NCBI GenBank assembly: GCA_044376575.1
Contig: JBILKR010000011.1
Coordinates: forward strand, 1-64,000
Source of the DNA: BA4 sp044376575
Lineage (GTDB): Bacteria; Bacteroidota; Bacteroidia; CAIKAF01
Reading direction: 5' to 3'
DNA length: 64,000 nucleotides
Both the position numbers and the translations under genes were made by a program. Below are positions 39,792 to 49,655 of the stretch, piece after piece. Position 1 is the first letter of the stretch. Every line of letters begins with the position of its first letter. The notes beneath the pieces are model-generated. The model was not told where the DNA came from. It worked only from the letters and a program-made list of their open reading frames with translations, and did not search any database.

Positions 39792-42700
39792 TTACCTGTC
39801 ATTCTGACGAATAATTTTACCACTATATTCTTCTCCATTTATCTCATTCTTACAAATAATTCTATACATTCCAGTTGCCAGATGACTGATAGAAATTTTT
39901 AATTCATTGGTCTGCTGAACAGGAGTTGAAAGAACTTTTCTACCTTGCATATCGAACAATGAAATACTCCCTTTTTCCATCATAAATGACCAGTTAACCG
40001 TAACCCATTGATTTGATGGATTGGGATAAATTTGTAATTCCTGTGATACAATTTCTTCAATTCCCAACATGTTGAAAGTATAACAATTTGAGGTGTCATA
40101 ACAGTTGTTTGCATCATTAATGATTACGGCAAAATTTCCATTAACAGATGGTGTGAATGTTGCATTGGTCTCACCATTGATTATTGTACCATTGTCGCAA
40201 TTTATCCATTGATATTGCATTCCGGCCGGTGCAGCCTGAAGTGAATTATTGTTTACCGGTGTGATGGATGCAGAAACATTGTACAAAGTTAATTGCATGG
40301 TGTCTGTATTTATACAGTTGTATGCATTCACACCTGTTAATATGTACGTACTATTTGAACTGGGTATAAAAGGAATTCCGTTTTCTACCCCGTTATTCCA
40401 GCTGAATGTTGCATTGCCTAACCCATATAATGTAACTGGTTGTCCTTCGCATACCAGCAGATCCTGACCTGCATTGATGATTGGATGTGCATAAATTTGA
40501 AATGCTGAAACAAAATTTTCGCTCACTGCAATTCCGTATTTGAATGCTGTTAATGTTACTGAATAGTTTCCTGCATTCCAGTTATTTGATGAAACACTAT
40601 TCCCTTCTGCTGTATATGTATTTGTTCCGTTGGTGATGCTCCAGTGAATAGAATCAGCAGCAGTTCCTGTATAGAAAATTATTATTGGATCTCCCAGGCA
40701 ATAGATGCTGTTTACCTGCATATCAATTACCGGTATCTGTCGAATGACAACAGGATAATCTTCTACTTCTCCCAACTCAGTTCCGCAAGGATTTTCACTA
40801 TTCCCCCAGTATCCCAATCGCACTCGCATTCGCAACGTATCATCAATTACAACATTGGAATTGGGAACAGTAAAGTTTGCCTGACCAATTGAGCCGGTAT
40901 TCAAATCATTTACTACTAATTCAGTAGTTGTAAATTCAGCGTCTTTATCATAATCAATCCATACATGAAAATCATTGTCACTCCAACCTGTATTAAAATT
41001 TCCAATCGAAGTATATGTTGTATCTGTATAAAGCATAACAGGATAATTTGTAAAATACTGGTAGTTGGTATTTCCTGAATTATTGTTGTCAACATTTGCA
41101 CAACGAAAACGATTGATGGCTAAATTATAATCCACTGAAGTACCGGATGCGGCGCAGTATTCAAAAGGTTTTACTTCATACATGAATTTATAGGTTTCAG
41201 TTGTGTCGCCGGCATTACCAACAGCATAAACTTTGAAGTACATTTTTGTACCTGCCGGATAGTCGGGAAGGGGAGTAGTGGTTTTCCATGTTCCTGCAGA
41301 AATTAAATTCATGGGAATACTGTTGGCAGGTGTAAAATTGGGTGTATTTATGGCCCAGCGGACAAATACACTGGTAAGTGTACCTGTATAATCAATCGAT
41401 GAAGTTACATGTTGAGGCATCGTTACTTTGGGCGTGGAGTAAGTGGGTGTATTGGTGATGCTTGTTTGCAAAAAAGCAGGAAAACTATTCCGGTTAGCAA
41501 TCGAATATTCCCATAAACCTCTTCCCCATGTGGCTGCTTTCAATGTGTTTGAGCCCCAGTTAATTTCCAGGTCATTTACTGTAGTGTTTGGGAGTTCAGG
41601 ATTGTAGAGTTGCCATGAAGTTCCGTTCATTGATTTTTTATACAATCCGATACGTGCACCAACATAAATGAATGATGAATCCGTGTGATCAATTACGACA
41701 CTGGTAAGTGGCATATTATTAAGGTTGTAAGTGATGTTTTGCCAACTGCTGCCCAGGTTATGAGAAATAAAAATTTTATTGTTGTTGTTTTGATAATCAC
41801 CATAAGTTACCACAATGGTGGAATCTCTGCGTGGATGGAAGGCAACATCGGTGATGCCTAAGTTGGGTAAATTATTTTTTATGCTCACAAATGAAACACC
41901 ACCGTTAGTTGATAATTCAATGAATTCATTTCGTGCCGCAACAATTAAGTTGGAATTATTTTGTGCAATTACTGCATGAGAAATAGTTCCTGTAAAGTTT
42001 GGAGAACCTATGCTATCCCATGTAGTTCCGAAATTGGTGCTTTTATAAATATAATCTCCAAACGAATATACTTTCATGTGATCATTAGGATCAAATGCAA
42101 GTGGTGCCACCCATCCACCATCCTGTCCGGGTGGAGTACAATAGGCCACTGAATTTCCTCCATTGTAAGTTCTGATTCTCCCGCCATACTGATAACTACC
42201 AATGATCCAGTTTTCATTGAGCGGATGAATGATGCCTTCCATTCCATCTGCTCCGAATGCTTCGAGCCATCCATTTTGTTTTCGTATACTGGTTCCGTTA
42301 TCCTGCGATCCGCATATGGTAACATAGTGATTGGATTGCGATGTCCCTAAGCAATAATTTTCTCGCATTCCATTATTGTTGCTTAGTTTATGCCATGTGA
42401 GTCCGTTATCTGTAGATTTTGCAAGGTAACCATCCGTGCAAGCATAAAATACACCGTTAACGCAATCCATGTAATTACAATCGGCATGAACATATACATC
42501 ACTATTTTGAAAAGCGTTGGCATTTCCGCCACCGCCGTGCTGAGCACTTCCTAGCGACCACCATGTACATTGTGTAAACGTGTATCCACCATTAGTGCTT
42601 CTGTTCAGGTCAACATATCCGGCAATATATATATTGGTATCTAAATCATTTACCATTGCTGCGCCTGCACCACCGGGAGGGTCACATTTAAAAGCGTAGG

Positions 42701-43763
42701 TACTGCCTTGATCTGTTGATTTCCATAGTCCGTTATTTGAACCTAGGAATATACAATCCGGACAAATGGGAGAAACAGAAATTACGAGGTGGGCATCATT
42801 ATTACCAGTAAGATTGGGCATGGCGGTATAGCTAACGCCCTGATTGGAAGATTTAAAAATTCGATTTTTATTTGATCCCCAGTAATAGCCGTCATAGAAA
42901 TATACAATGTTATCGTTGGTTGGATGAAACTCAATATCAGTAATATCACCGGTAGGATAAAGCTGTGTCCAGGTTTGCAGGTCATTAGTAGATCTGAATA
43001 TTCCTTTGTTGGTTCCAATAAAAACCAACCCGTGAACACGAGGATGATATTCTATGCGATAGATCTGAAAATTGGATCCGAGTCCGCCGTAACCCAACAC
43101 AGAAGGATTAAAATTAGTTGGTGTAAAAGTGGTGCCTCCATCAGTTGACCGGTATATTCCGAAAGAGGTTCCGTTAGTGGCGTTACGCACATTGATAAGT
43201 ACAGAGTCGAAATGTGAAGGAGAAGCTGCCATGGTATTCACTCCTGAGGCAGGCAGAAAATCAGTATGGTGTTCCCATGTAGCCCCATTGTTGTTGGTAC
43301 GCCATAAACCACCACTACGTGATCCCAGATAAATCTGTTGCGAATTATTAGGATTGACTTCAACAAATTCAAGTCGACCCAATCCCACAGAATAATGCCC
43401 TGTAATGATTCCAACGGTATCAGGTCCGAGGTTATTCCATCCTCCGTTAAGAAATAAAGATGCAGATGTATTTGCCTGTTCGCTTTTCAGGATATCATAT
43501 TTTTTAAAAGGGAGATAATGATCTACCATGCGATTCCCTGAAGGATAGTAGAGCGGTTCATTTTCATATTTCCAGCGAAGATAGGGCTTGTATCCACTGC
43601 CTTTCCCTTGATCATGATTTTGAAAATAAGCTTCTGCTGAATCTACTACCGTATAAAAATTGATGGAATAATCTTTCATCATTTCCAGGTAAGCAGGTCG
43701 CTGTGCATTCGCTGAAAGGGTAAATATGATGATGGCCAAAATACCAGATAACTGTTTTAACAT
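39792..43763 (-). CDS. Giant secreted T9SS type A protein with BNR/sortilin-like propeller
   Basis: This is a 1323-residue extracellular protein. Residues 1-20 are a signal peptide (MLKQLSGILAIIIFTLSANA). About 100-760 contains many Asp-box/BNR-type repeats (RTNNNGATWE, RSTDGGTTF, KSSNQGVSY, KSTDNGLTW, KSTNFGTTW), indicating one or two beta-propellers of the sortilin/VPS10 kind. About 870-1015 is a GEVED domain ending in CGTELGEVEDYPVVI. About 1020-1235 holds PKD-like repeats. The last 80 residues (LQIYPNPSNQWVTVNW, LFDMQGRKV, LATGMYRIICKN, KIIRQ) are the type A T9SS sorting domain. No catalytic sialidase arginine triad is evident. The ligand is unknown. Confidence 0.88.
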   Translation of the reverse strand: MLKQLSGILAIIIFTLSANAQRPAYLEMMKDYSINFYTVVDSAEAYFQNHDQGKGSGYKPYLRWKYENEPLYYPSGNRMVDHYLPFKKYDILKSEQANTSASLFLNGGWNNLGPDTVGIITGHYSVGLGRLEFVEVNPNNSQQIYLGSRSGGLWRTNNNGATWEHHTDFLPASGVNTMAASPSHFDSVLINVRNATNGTSFGIYRSTDGGTTFTPTNFNPSVLGYGGLGSNFQIYRIEYHPRVHGLVFIGTNKGIFRSTNDLQTWTQLYPTGDITDIEFHPTNDNIVYFYDGYYWGSNKNRIFKSSNQGVSYTAMPNLTGNNDAHLVISVSPICPDCIFLGSNNGLWKSTDQGSTYAFKCDPPGGAGAAMVNDLDTNIYIAGYVDLNRSTNGGYTFTQCTWWSLGSAQHGGGGNANAFQNSDVYVHADCNYMDCVNGVFYACTDGYLAKSTDNGLTWHKLSNNNGMRENYCLGTSQSNHYVTICGSQDNGTSIRKQNGWLEAFGADGMEGIIHPLNENWIIGSYQYGGRIRTYNGGNSVAYCTPPGQDGGWVAPLAFDPNDHMKVYSFGDYIYKSTNFGTTWDSIGSPNFTGTISHAVIAQNNSNLIVAARNEFIELSTNGGVSFVSIKNNLPNLGITDVAFHPRRDSTIVVTYGDYQNNNNKIFISHNLGSSWQNITYNLNNMPLTSVVIDHTDSSFIYVGARIGLYKKSMNGTSWQLYNPELPNTTVNDLEINWGSNTLKAATWGRGLWEYSIANRNSFPAFLQTSITNTPTYSTPKVTMPQHVTSSIDYTGTLTSVFVRWAINTPNFTPANSIPMNLISAGTWKTTTPLPDYPAGTKMYFKVYAVGNAGDTTETYKFMYEVKPFEYCAASGTSVDYNLAINRFRCANVDNNNSGNTNYQYFTNYPVMLYTDTTYTSIGNFNTGWSDNDFHVWIDYDKDAEFTTTELVVNDLNTGSIGQANFTVPNSNVVIDDTLRMRVRLGYWGNSENPCGTELGEVEDYPVVIRQIPVIDMQVNSIYCLGDPIIIFYTGTAADSIHWSITNGTNTYTAEGNSVSSNNWNAGNYSVTLTAFKYGIAVSENFVSAFQIYAHPIINAGQDLLVCEGQPVTLYGLGNATFSWNNGVENGIPFIPSSNSTYILTGVNAYNCINTDTMQLTLYNVSASITPVNNNSLQAAPAGMQYQWINCDNGTIINGETNATFTPSVNGNFAVIINDANNCYDTSNCYTFNMLGIEEIVSQELQIYPNPSNQWVTVNWSFMMEKGSISLFDMQGRKVLSTPVQQTNELKISISHLATGMYRIICKNEINGEEYSGKIIRQNDR

Positions 43764-43857
43764 GCAAAAATAATTTGCATTAAAGGTAAAAATTGAAAGT
43801 TAAAATAACGAGTATTGTTGTTATAAGATATTTTTAATTGTAGAATTATTTTAAACT

Positions 43858-44352
43858 TTAATCATTGTCTTGTTCAGTTTCTTTTTCATTCTCATTCTGA
43901 TAAATTGATTGATTATTGTTTATCTCTGTATGTCTTATCAGACCACCTAAATATCCTGTTCTAGCAACAATTCCAAAACTAATGATGGATAAAAATAAAA
44001 TAACGAAAGCCAATGTATGGCTTATCTTCTCTTTTTTAATGGTAAAGAAATTTCCTGCCAGAGAAATCACACCCAAGATGATGAATGAAATCAATGCGAT
44101 TTTTGCCATGTCTTCATGTTGGTCAATCAGACTGGTAGCCACCCCTTGAATATTTTCTACGGTTTCTTCAGCACCTTCACCCGTGGCATAAGCAATTCCA
44201 GCACCAATGCCAGAGAGTATAAAAAGATTATAGGCAGCAATTTTAGTTTGGTTACTTTTTGACCACATCCCGTGTATTAAAACAAGTGCTCCCATAACAG
44301 CACCAAATATTGGAAGGTGGGTAATCATCAGATGGATGTGGGTTGAATTCAT
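43858..44352 (-). CDS. Small integral membrane protein, possibly DUF2231-like
   Basis: This 164-residue protein has four hydrophobic helices: about 8-28, 38-56, 85-105 and 113-132. The N-terminus MNSTHIHLMITHLPIFGAVMGALVLI has the HxHLxxxHLP pattern of DUF2231-like membrane proteins, where His residues might bind haem or metal. The C-terminal 25 residues are acidic and polar (NENEKETEQDND). It stands alone between two unrelated genes. The function is unknown and the family call is tentative. Confidence 0.6.
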   Translation of the reverse strand: MNSTHIHLMITHLPIFGAVMGALVLIHGMWSKSNQTKIAAYNLFILSGIGAGIAYATGEGAEETVENIQGVATSLIDQHEDMAKIALISFIILGVISLAGNFFTIKKEKISHTLAFVILFLSIISFGIVARTGYLGGLIRHTEINNNQSIYQNENEKETEQDND

Positions 44353-44596
44353 ATGAATCTATTTTTATCAAAGGTCTATTGATTATCTTTTTCAAACTAT
44401 GACAAAATTTATAATGTACGTGAATGTGTTACAAATTATTGTTAATTAATCTCAGGTTGAGATTGTTTTCGCTTAGTATAGTAAACATGTATGAAATATT
44501 TTAAGTTTAATAAATTAAAATTGCTTTACTTTTATTTCTAACTACATTTTAATTGTTACAGAATATTTACATATTTTAGTATCTAAATCAATTTCA

Positions 44597-45076
44597 ATGA
44601 AAAAATTATTTTTGCTACTTGGTATTACTATGTTCTTGTTTTCATGTGAACAAATTGAGGAACCAACCAGTCCTGTATTAATTCCTTTTGATGGTGGAGA
44701 TTTTTATATCTATCCAGATGAAAACAATATGATTTTTAATTGGGGTACTTCTGGATTATTTATAGGTGCCGTTGATACTGTGAATGGAGAAGCTAACACA
44801 CAATTAATTGTAGATGCTGATTCCAATGCAAGTGCTGCAAAATATTGTGATGAGCTTGTAGCCTATGGTTTTGATGACTGGTATATGCCTTCATACAAGG
44901 AGATGGAAGCGGTAAAGAAGAATATTGATAAATTGCCAAGTATTGTTGGTGGAATGTACTGGACAAGTTCTGAAATTCATTTAGATTATGCTCGTTCTAT
45001 TTTTATTAATTTTTCTCACACATATAGTCCAATAAAATCGAATACTTACAAATGCCTTTGTGCGAGAAAAGACTAA
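44597..45076 (+). CDS. Lipoprotein with DUF1566 (Lcl C-terminal-like) domain
   Basis: This is a 159-residue protein. Residues 1-17 form a lipoprotein signal (MKKLFLLLGITMFLFSC). The mature part has the DUF1566 pattern: AAKYCDELVAYGFDDWYMPSYKEMEAV (about 80-107), MYWTSSEIHLDYARSIFINF (about 118-138) and a C-terminal YKCLCARKD in place of the usual VRCVR. Such domains occur in surface lipoproteins and some adhesins with a C-type-lectin-like fold. The function is unknown. The 244-nt region upstream (44353-44596) is AT-rich with no recognisable promoter. Confidence 0.75.
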   Translation: MKKLFLLLGITMFLFSCEQIEEPTSPVLIPFDGGDFYIYPDENNMIFNWGTSGLFIGAVDTVNGEANTQLIVDADSNASAAKYCDELVAYGFDDWYMPSYKEMEAVKKNIDKLPSIVGGMYWTSSEIHLDYARSIFINFSHTYSPIKSNTYKCLCARKD

Positions 45077-45090
45077 TCAAATTTTTATTA

Positions 45091-45126
45091 AAAAAGGCTC
45101 TGAATTTAATTCAGAGCCTTTTTTTT
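45091..45126. terminator. Bidirectional terminator
   Basis: GGCTCTGAAT and ATTCAGAGCC pair around TTA, flanked by five A and eight T. It lies between the convergent DUF1566 lipoprotein gene and the outer-membrane barrel gene. Confidence 0.9.
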
Positions 45127-45128
45127 GT

Positions 45129-46034
45129 TTAAAAATGAAATGTCATTCTTAATGTAGCAGCAGGTCCAAACAGCGAGTTGATATTGTCAGTATCAATTGC
45201 AAATCCTGTATTGCCGGCTTCTTCAGTTGTTTGTTCACCAACAATATAGTTTGTTCCGTCAAATTCTATAGATTCAGTTTTTTGTATGGTCTTGGAAGCA
45301 CTAACCAATGCGATACCCCATCCAAACTCACCTCCAACAGACATCTTCGGAAGGAAAAAATATTCAGCGCCAATAAATCCTCTTATTCCAAATCGAAATG
45401 TTGTAGGGTTTGATTTGTCAATTACTCTTGCTACGTTTCCATAAGTGTCTGTAGTGATGTTGTTAACTCCCAGGTCATCAGCTGTAGCATCAATAAAAAC
45501 AGGAGTAGTAGCATTCGGATCTAACCCATTTCCGTAAGTAAAATTCCAGTTTTCAGTAGAAACACCAAATCCCAGTTCACCTCCCCAGAAACCCTGTAAC
45601 CTACCTTTCCCTTTTCTCCATTCTACTCCGCCCGATAGTCCGAGATTAAATCTTGAATGCTGATATTCATTTTTTACAGTTTCATTTGGATCCGGAAACA
45701 CCGGACTGGTAGCATTTCGATCGTTAACCAGCTTCGCATCTGTTTCAGTTGTATAACCGATACGCAATGAACCTCTATATACTCTTTTATCGGTATAAAA
45801 GTATTTCCCAGTTACGGTTTGATTGGATGTCAGAAAATTCCATTCAGGTGCAGTATTTAATCCATTGCCACCAATAAGATTTCCTGCAAAGCTTAAAAAG
45901 GGAGTAGCATCGATGCCCACAGCCCAATCGCCTGCTTCAGGTAAAATGACTTCTCCTTTTTTGTTCGTTAGTTGTTGACTATAACCAGCCACACTAAAGA
46001 CCATCGAAATAAACATGATTTGAATTTTTCTCAT
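45129..46034 (-). CDS. Outer-membrane beta-barrel protein
   Basis: This is a 301-residue protein. Residues 1-19 (MRKIQIMFISMVFSVAGYS) are a signal peptide. The remainder has regularly spaced amphipathic strands with Gly and aromatic residues (GSLRIGYTTETDAKL, RFNLGLSGGVEWRKG, GFWGGELGFGVS, RFGIRGFIGAEYFFLPKMSVGGEFGWGIALV) and ends in TLRMTFHF. The C-terminal aromatic is the usual BAM signal. Long Asn/Asp-rich loops suggest surface exposure. A porin or structural barrel is most likely and the ligand is unknown. An inverted repeat (46050-46084) lies just upstream of the start. Confidence 0.82.
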   Translation of the reverse strand: MRKIQIMFISMVFSVAGYSQQLTNKKGEVILPEAGDWAVGIDATPFLSFAGNLIGGNGLNTAPEWNFLTSNQTVTGKYFYTDKRVYRGSLRIGYTTETDAKLVNDRNATSPVFPDPNETVKNEYQHSRFNLGLSGGVEWRKGKGRLQGFWGGELGFGVSTENWNFTYGNGLDPNATTPVFIDATADDLGVNNITTDTYGNVARVIDKSNPTTFRFGIRGFIGAEYFFLPKMSVGGEFGWGIALVSASKTIQKTESIEFDGTNYIVGEQTTEEAGNTGFAIDTDNINSLFGPAATLRMTFHF

Positions 46035-46227
46035 AACATTTAGTTTTAAATTGGCACAATGTTATGTAGCTATTGTCTGCCAATCAATAGAATAAATGCT
46101 ATAAGCGTTTTGCTATGGAACAAATACGATATGCTTACTTTTCTTGAAAATCAAGAGTTATCGGTAATAATCATGAAAAGCGAAAAAAAATGAAACAGCG
46201 TGATGAAAATAAATGGGATAAATACGA

Positions 46228-46896
46228 TTATTTTTTTTCTGTAGGAACGGTGGCAAGTATAGTCTGACTTCCTTTAACAATGTCACCAATTTTTACATTG
46301 ATTTTACTGTCTAAGGGAATAAAAATATCAACCCTTGATCCAAATTTAATAAATCCGAATTCATTAGATTGTTTTACAATTATTCCTTCCTGTGCATAGC
46401 AACATATTTTTCTGGCTAGTATTCCTGCAATCTGGCGGAATAATATTTTTCTTCCGTCTGATCTTCTTACAACAATTGTTGATCTTTCATTTTCAGTAGA
46501 TGACTTGGGATGCCATGCTACAAGGTATTTCCCGGGATGATATTTGTAGTATTCAACTTCGCCGGCAACAGGATACCAATTCATGTGCACATTAAAGGGA
46601 CTCATAAATACAGAAATCTGAATTACTTCTTCTTGTAAGTATTCTGTTTCTGTTGTTTTTTCAATAACTACAATTTTTCCGTCAGCCGGACTTATTATCA
46701 TTTCACTTCCTGTTACCCCTTCTCTATATGGTTTTCTGAAAAACTGAAGCAATATGATAAAGATGAAAAGTAACAGCGTGCTGACGATTGCAGTAATTAC
46801 TAAAGCAACATCAAGATATATAAGCATTGCTGTAATCAATATCCAAAGTGAAAAACTTGTGATAAGCCAGGATCTGCCTTCTTTATGAATTCCCAT
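46228..46896 (-). CDS. psd: Phosphatidylserine decarboxylase, short form
   Basis: This 222-residue protein is of the short PSD type found in Bacteroidota. Two N-terminal membrane helices span about 8-50. Then come EMIISPADGKIVVIE (about 65-79), FMSPFNVHMNWYPVAGEV with the key His, WHPKSSTENERSTIVV, and the autocleavage site FIKFGSRVDIFIP, where Ser187 becomes the pyruvoyl group. The short enzymes cleave before Ser in GS rather than LGST. It makes phosphatidylethanolamine from phosphatidylserine. It lies 3 nt behind cdsA, so lipid synthesis genes are paired. Confidence 0.95.
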   Translation of the reverse strand: MGIHKEGRSWLITSFSLWILITAMLIYLDVALVITAIVSTLLLFIFIILLQFFRKPYREGVTGSEMIISPADGKIVVIEKTTETEYLQEEVIQISVFMSPFNVHMNWYPVAGEVEYYKYHPGKYLVAWHPKSSTENERSTIVVRRSDGRKILFRQIAGILARKICCYAQEGIIVKQSNEFGFIKFGSRVDIFIPLDSKINVKIGDIVKGSQTILATVPTEKK

Positions 46897-46899
46897 AAT

Positions 46900-47715
46900 T
46901 TATAAGATCAAATAATTCCATGTTTTTAAAAGAAAAAAATAAATTGGTGCCGTAAAAAAAACTGCATCAAATCGATCAAGAATGCCACCATGTCCCGGCA
47001 ATAATGAACCTGAATCTTTTACTCCCGATTTTCTTTTTAAAACAGATTCAAAAAGATCGGAAGCAATGGCTATTGGCGATAGGATGAGTGCAGTTAACAA
47101 CCACATCCACCATGTAAAAGACCCCAACCAATAATAAATAATTACACCTGCTAGCATTGAAAAAACAATTCCACCGATGGCACCTTCTATTGTTTTTCCT
47201 GCACTGATTTCAGGAGCCAGTTTATTTTTACCTATCAATCTTCCTGTAAGATATGCAAAAGTATCATTCACCCATAACAAAATAAAGAATGGTATCAAAT
47301 GCATCCATCCCGGTGTTGCATGATAATAATCGTTTTTGCCAATATCCAAGAGTAAGCTAAATGGAAGAACTATCCAGAAAACAGGAAAGAAAACAGAGAT
47401 GATTTTATTCCAAGTCTTTTCATTTTTTTGAAACATTCCAATCATTAATCCCGCAATTCCTAAGGGGATGATAATATCCATCGGTTCAAGAAAATCTACA
47501 AAATAAACCAGGGGTAGTGCAAAACAGAATAGAGAACTCAATTGCGAAACTGAAGTATCCTGAATTCTTGATGTGAGGTTGAAATATTCGCGTAAACTCA
47601 ACCAGGTGATGATAGTGAACAAACCCAATAAATAGTAAGAACCGGCTAACATTCCTGAAATCATTACAAATACAAACAACGCGCCAGTGATGGTTCTTTG
47701 AATTAAGTTATTCAT
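46900..47715 (-). CDS. cdsA: Phosphatidate cytidylyltransferase
   Basis: This 271-residue integral membrane enzyme has about eight helices starting at about 8-30. It carries the CdsA signature near the C-terminus: ASDLFESVLKRKSGVKDSGSLLPGHGGILDRFDAVFF (about 218-254), preceded by APEISAGKTIEGAIGGIVFS. It makes CDP-diacylglycerol from phosphatidate and CTP, the substrate for phosphatidylserine synthase, whose product the downstream psd gene then uses. The gene starts 37 nt from the divergent M1 peptidase frame. Confidence 0.95.
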   Translation of the reverse strand: MNNLIQRTITGALFVFVMISGMLAGSYYLLGLFTIITWLSLREYFNLTSRIQDTSVSQLSSLFCFALPLVYFVDFLEPMDIIIPLGIAGLMIGMFQKNEKTWNKIISVFFPVFWIVLPFSLLLDIGKNDYYHATPGWMHLIPFFILLWVNDTFAYLTGRLIGKNKLAPEISAGKTIEGAIGGIVFSMLAGVIIYYWLGSFTWWMWLLTALILSPIAIASDLFESVLKRKSGVKDSGSLLPGHGGILDRFDAVFFTAPIYFFLLKTWNYLIL

Positions 47716-47794
47716 CCTGCGAAAATAAGCAAAATAAATTGTATGATTAAATATGTATTTTTATTGCTCGATTCTAATGATAAATATTGTTGAT

Positions 47795-49636
47795 ATGAAG
47801 TATAAATTTCTTTTCATCCTCTTTGCATTAAGTATTCTTAATCACTATTCATTTTGTCAGGAAAATCAATATTGGCAGCAATATGTTTCCTATGATATGG
47901 ATATAGATATGGATGTAAATACACATCGATTTAAAGGAAAGCAAACTTTATTTTATGTAAATAATTCTCCAGATACATTGTACAAAGTATTTTATCATTT
48001 GTATTTTAATGCTTTTCAGCCAGGAAGTGAGATGGATGTAAGATCACGCTCATTGCCTGACCCCGACAAAAGAGTAGGGGATCGCATTTCGAAATTAACT
48101 CCTGATCAAATCGGCTATCATAAAATAATGAAGCTGCTTCAAAATGATCAGGTAACTAATTATAAGGTCCAGGGAACAATACTTGAAGTTTCTCTGTCGC
48201 GTCCAATTCTTCCAGGAGAAAAAACAAAATTTTATATGGAGTTTGAAAGTCAGATTCCAATTCAGATTCGCAGGTCTGGAAGAAATAGTTTGGATGGAAT
48301 TGATTATTCCATGTCGCAATGGTATCCCAAAATCTGTGCTTATGATATTGATGGATGGCATGCCAATCCATATGTTGGAAGAGAGTTTTACGGAGTATTT
48401 GGTGAATATAATGTTCGTATCAATATTGATTCAAGATATGTGCTTGGAGGTACAGGCGAATTGCAAAACTCCGATGAGGTTGGACAAGTACAATCAGGTC
48501 TCAGTATTTTTTCAAAATCATCAGCAAAGACTACCTGGCATTTTTATGCATCAATGGTACATGATTTTATGTGGGCAGCAGATCCGGACTACGTAGTTGA
48601 ACAGGTACAGGTACCTGATGGGCCTATGCTTAATTTTTTGTATCAGCCGGATTCTATGCAAGTCAATTGGAAAAAATTACAACCGATGATGGTTCAGTTT
48701 TTTCAACTTATGAACAAGAAGTTTGGGAAATATCCTTACAATACATTTTCATTTATACAGGGTGGTGATGGTGGTATGGAATATCCAATGGCAACCCTGA
48801 TTACATCAAGGGGCTCATTTGAAGGGCTGGTAGGTGTTTCAGTGCATGAAGCAGCACATAACTGGTATTATGGAATTTTAGCTACGAATGAATCAAAATA
48901 TCCGTGGATGGATGAGGGATTTACTACCTATGCTGAAGATTATATTCTGAATGAATTGTTTAATGAAAAGAATTCGTTTCCTTTTGAAGGTAATTACAAA
49001 CCATACTTATTGTTGTTTGCATCAGCTGATAAGGAACCATTGTCAACACATGCAGATTTTTACAAAAAGAACAGAACCTATGGAATTTCTTCTTATTCAG
49101 CCGGAGCAGTTTTTTTATCTCAGTTAAGTTACATCATAGGTCAGGATGCTTTTGACAAAGGAATGTTGCGTTATTTTAATGAGTGGAAATTCAAACATCC
49201 GAGGCCTGAAGATTTTATCCGGATTATGGAAAAAGTTTCAGGTGTAGAACTCGACTGGTATCTTGAACAGTTTGTGTATAGCCTGAATACGATAGACTAT
49301 GGAATACAGTCGGTAAGTAAAAATGAAAAACAAACTGTTGTTACCCTCGACCGTTTGGGTGATTTTCCAATGCCACTGGATGTAATTGTAGAACTAAATA
49401 ACGGAGACAAGATTTATCATTACATCCCGCTTGATCTTATGCGTGGTGAGAAAAAAGAAAAATTGAATGAAAAAGATCTCGTTATTCAATCCGATTGGCC
49501 ATGGGTGAATAAAACATATACTTTCAATATAGATCAGAAATTTAATTCAATTAAAAGTATATCTATAAATCCTGATAAAAGGATGGCTGATATCAACAGA
49601 GAGAATAACCAATGGTTGAGGAAGGATAATGATTAG
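47795..49636 (+). CDS. M1 family metallopeptidase, secreted
   Basis: I choose the ATG at 47795 (MKYKFLFILFALSILNHYSFCQ), a signal peptide, giving 613 residues; an open extension to 47753 has no support. The N-terminal beta domain (about 30-270) is typical of M1 aminopeptidases. The catalytic core has GGMEYPMATLI (substrate amine site), the zinc motif HEAAHNW (His351, Glu352, His355) and WMDEGFTTYAE with the third ligand Glu374. A C-terminal Ig-like part follows (about 500-613). It lacks a T9SS sorting domain, so periplasmic or membrane-associated peptide trimming is likely. Confidence 0.92.
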   Translation: MKYKFLFILFALSILNHYSFCQENQYWQQYVSYDMDIDMDVNTHRFKGKQTLFYVNNSPDTLYKVFYHLYFNAFQPGSEMDVRSRSLPDPDKRVGDRISKLTPDQIGYHKIMKLLQNDQVTNYKVQGTILEVSLSRPILPGEKTKFYMEFESQIPIQIRRSGRNSLDGIDYSMSQWYPKICAYDIDGWHANPYVGREFYGVFGEYNVRINIDSRYVLGGTGELQNSDEVGQVQSGLSIFSKSSAKTTWHFYASMVHDFMWAADPDYVVEQVQVPDGPMLNFLYQPDSMQVNWKKLQPMMVQFFQLMNKKFGKYPYNTFSFIQGGDGGMEYPMATLITSRGSFEGLVGVSVHEAAHNWYYGILATNESKYPWMDEGFTTYAEDYILNELFNEKNSFPFEGNYKPYLLLFASADKEPLSTHADFYKKNRTYGISSYSAGAVFLSQLSYIIGQDAFDKGMLRYFNEWKFKHPRPEDFIRIMEKVSGVELDWYLEQFVYSLNTIDYGIQSVSKNEKQTVVTLDRLGDFPMPLDVIVELNNGDKIYHYIPLDLMRGEKKEKLNEKDLVIQSDWPWVNKTYTFNIDQKFNSIKSISINPDKRMADINRENNQWLRKDND

Positions 49637-49655
49637 ATATTATCTATATCAGAGA

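Noticed and set aside
39792..43763. Sialidase
   Set aside because: Asp-box repeats are present, but no arginine triad or catalytic tyrosine region is evident; sortilin-like propeller fits better.
48183..48596. 137-codon open frame
   Set aside because: It is an out-of-frame shadow of the M1 peptidase gene.
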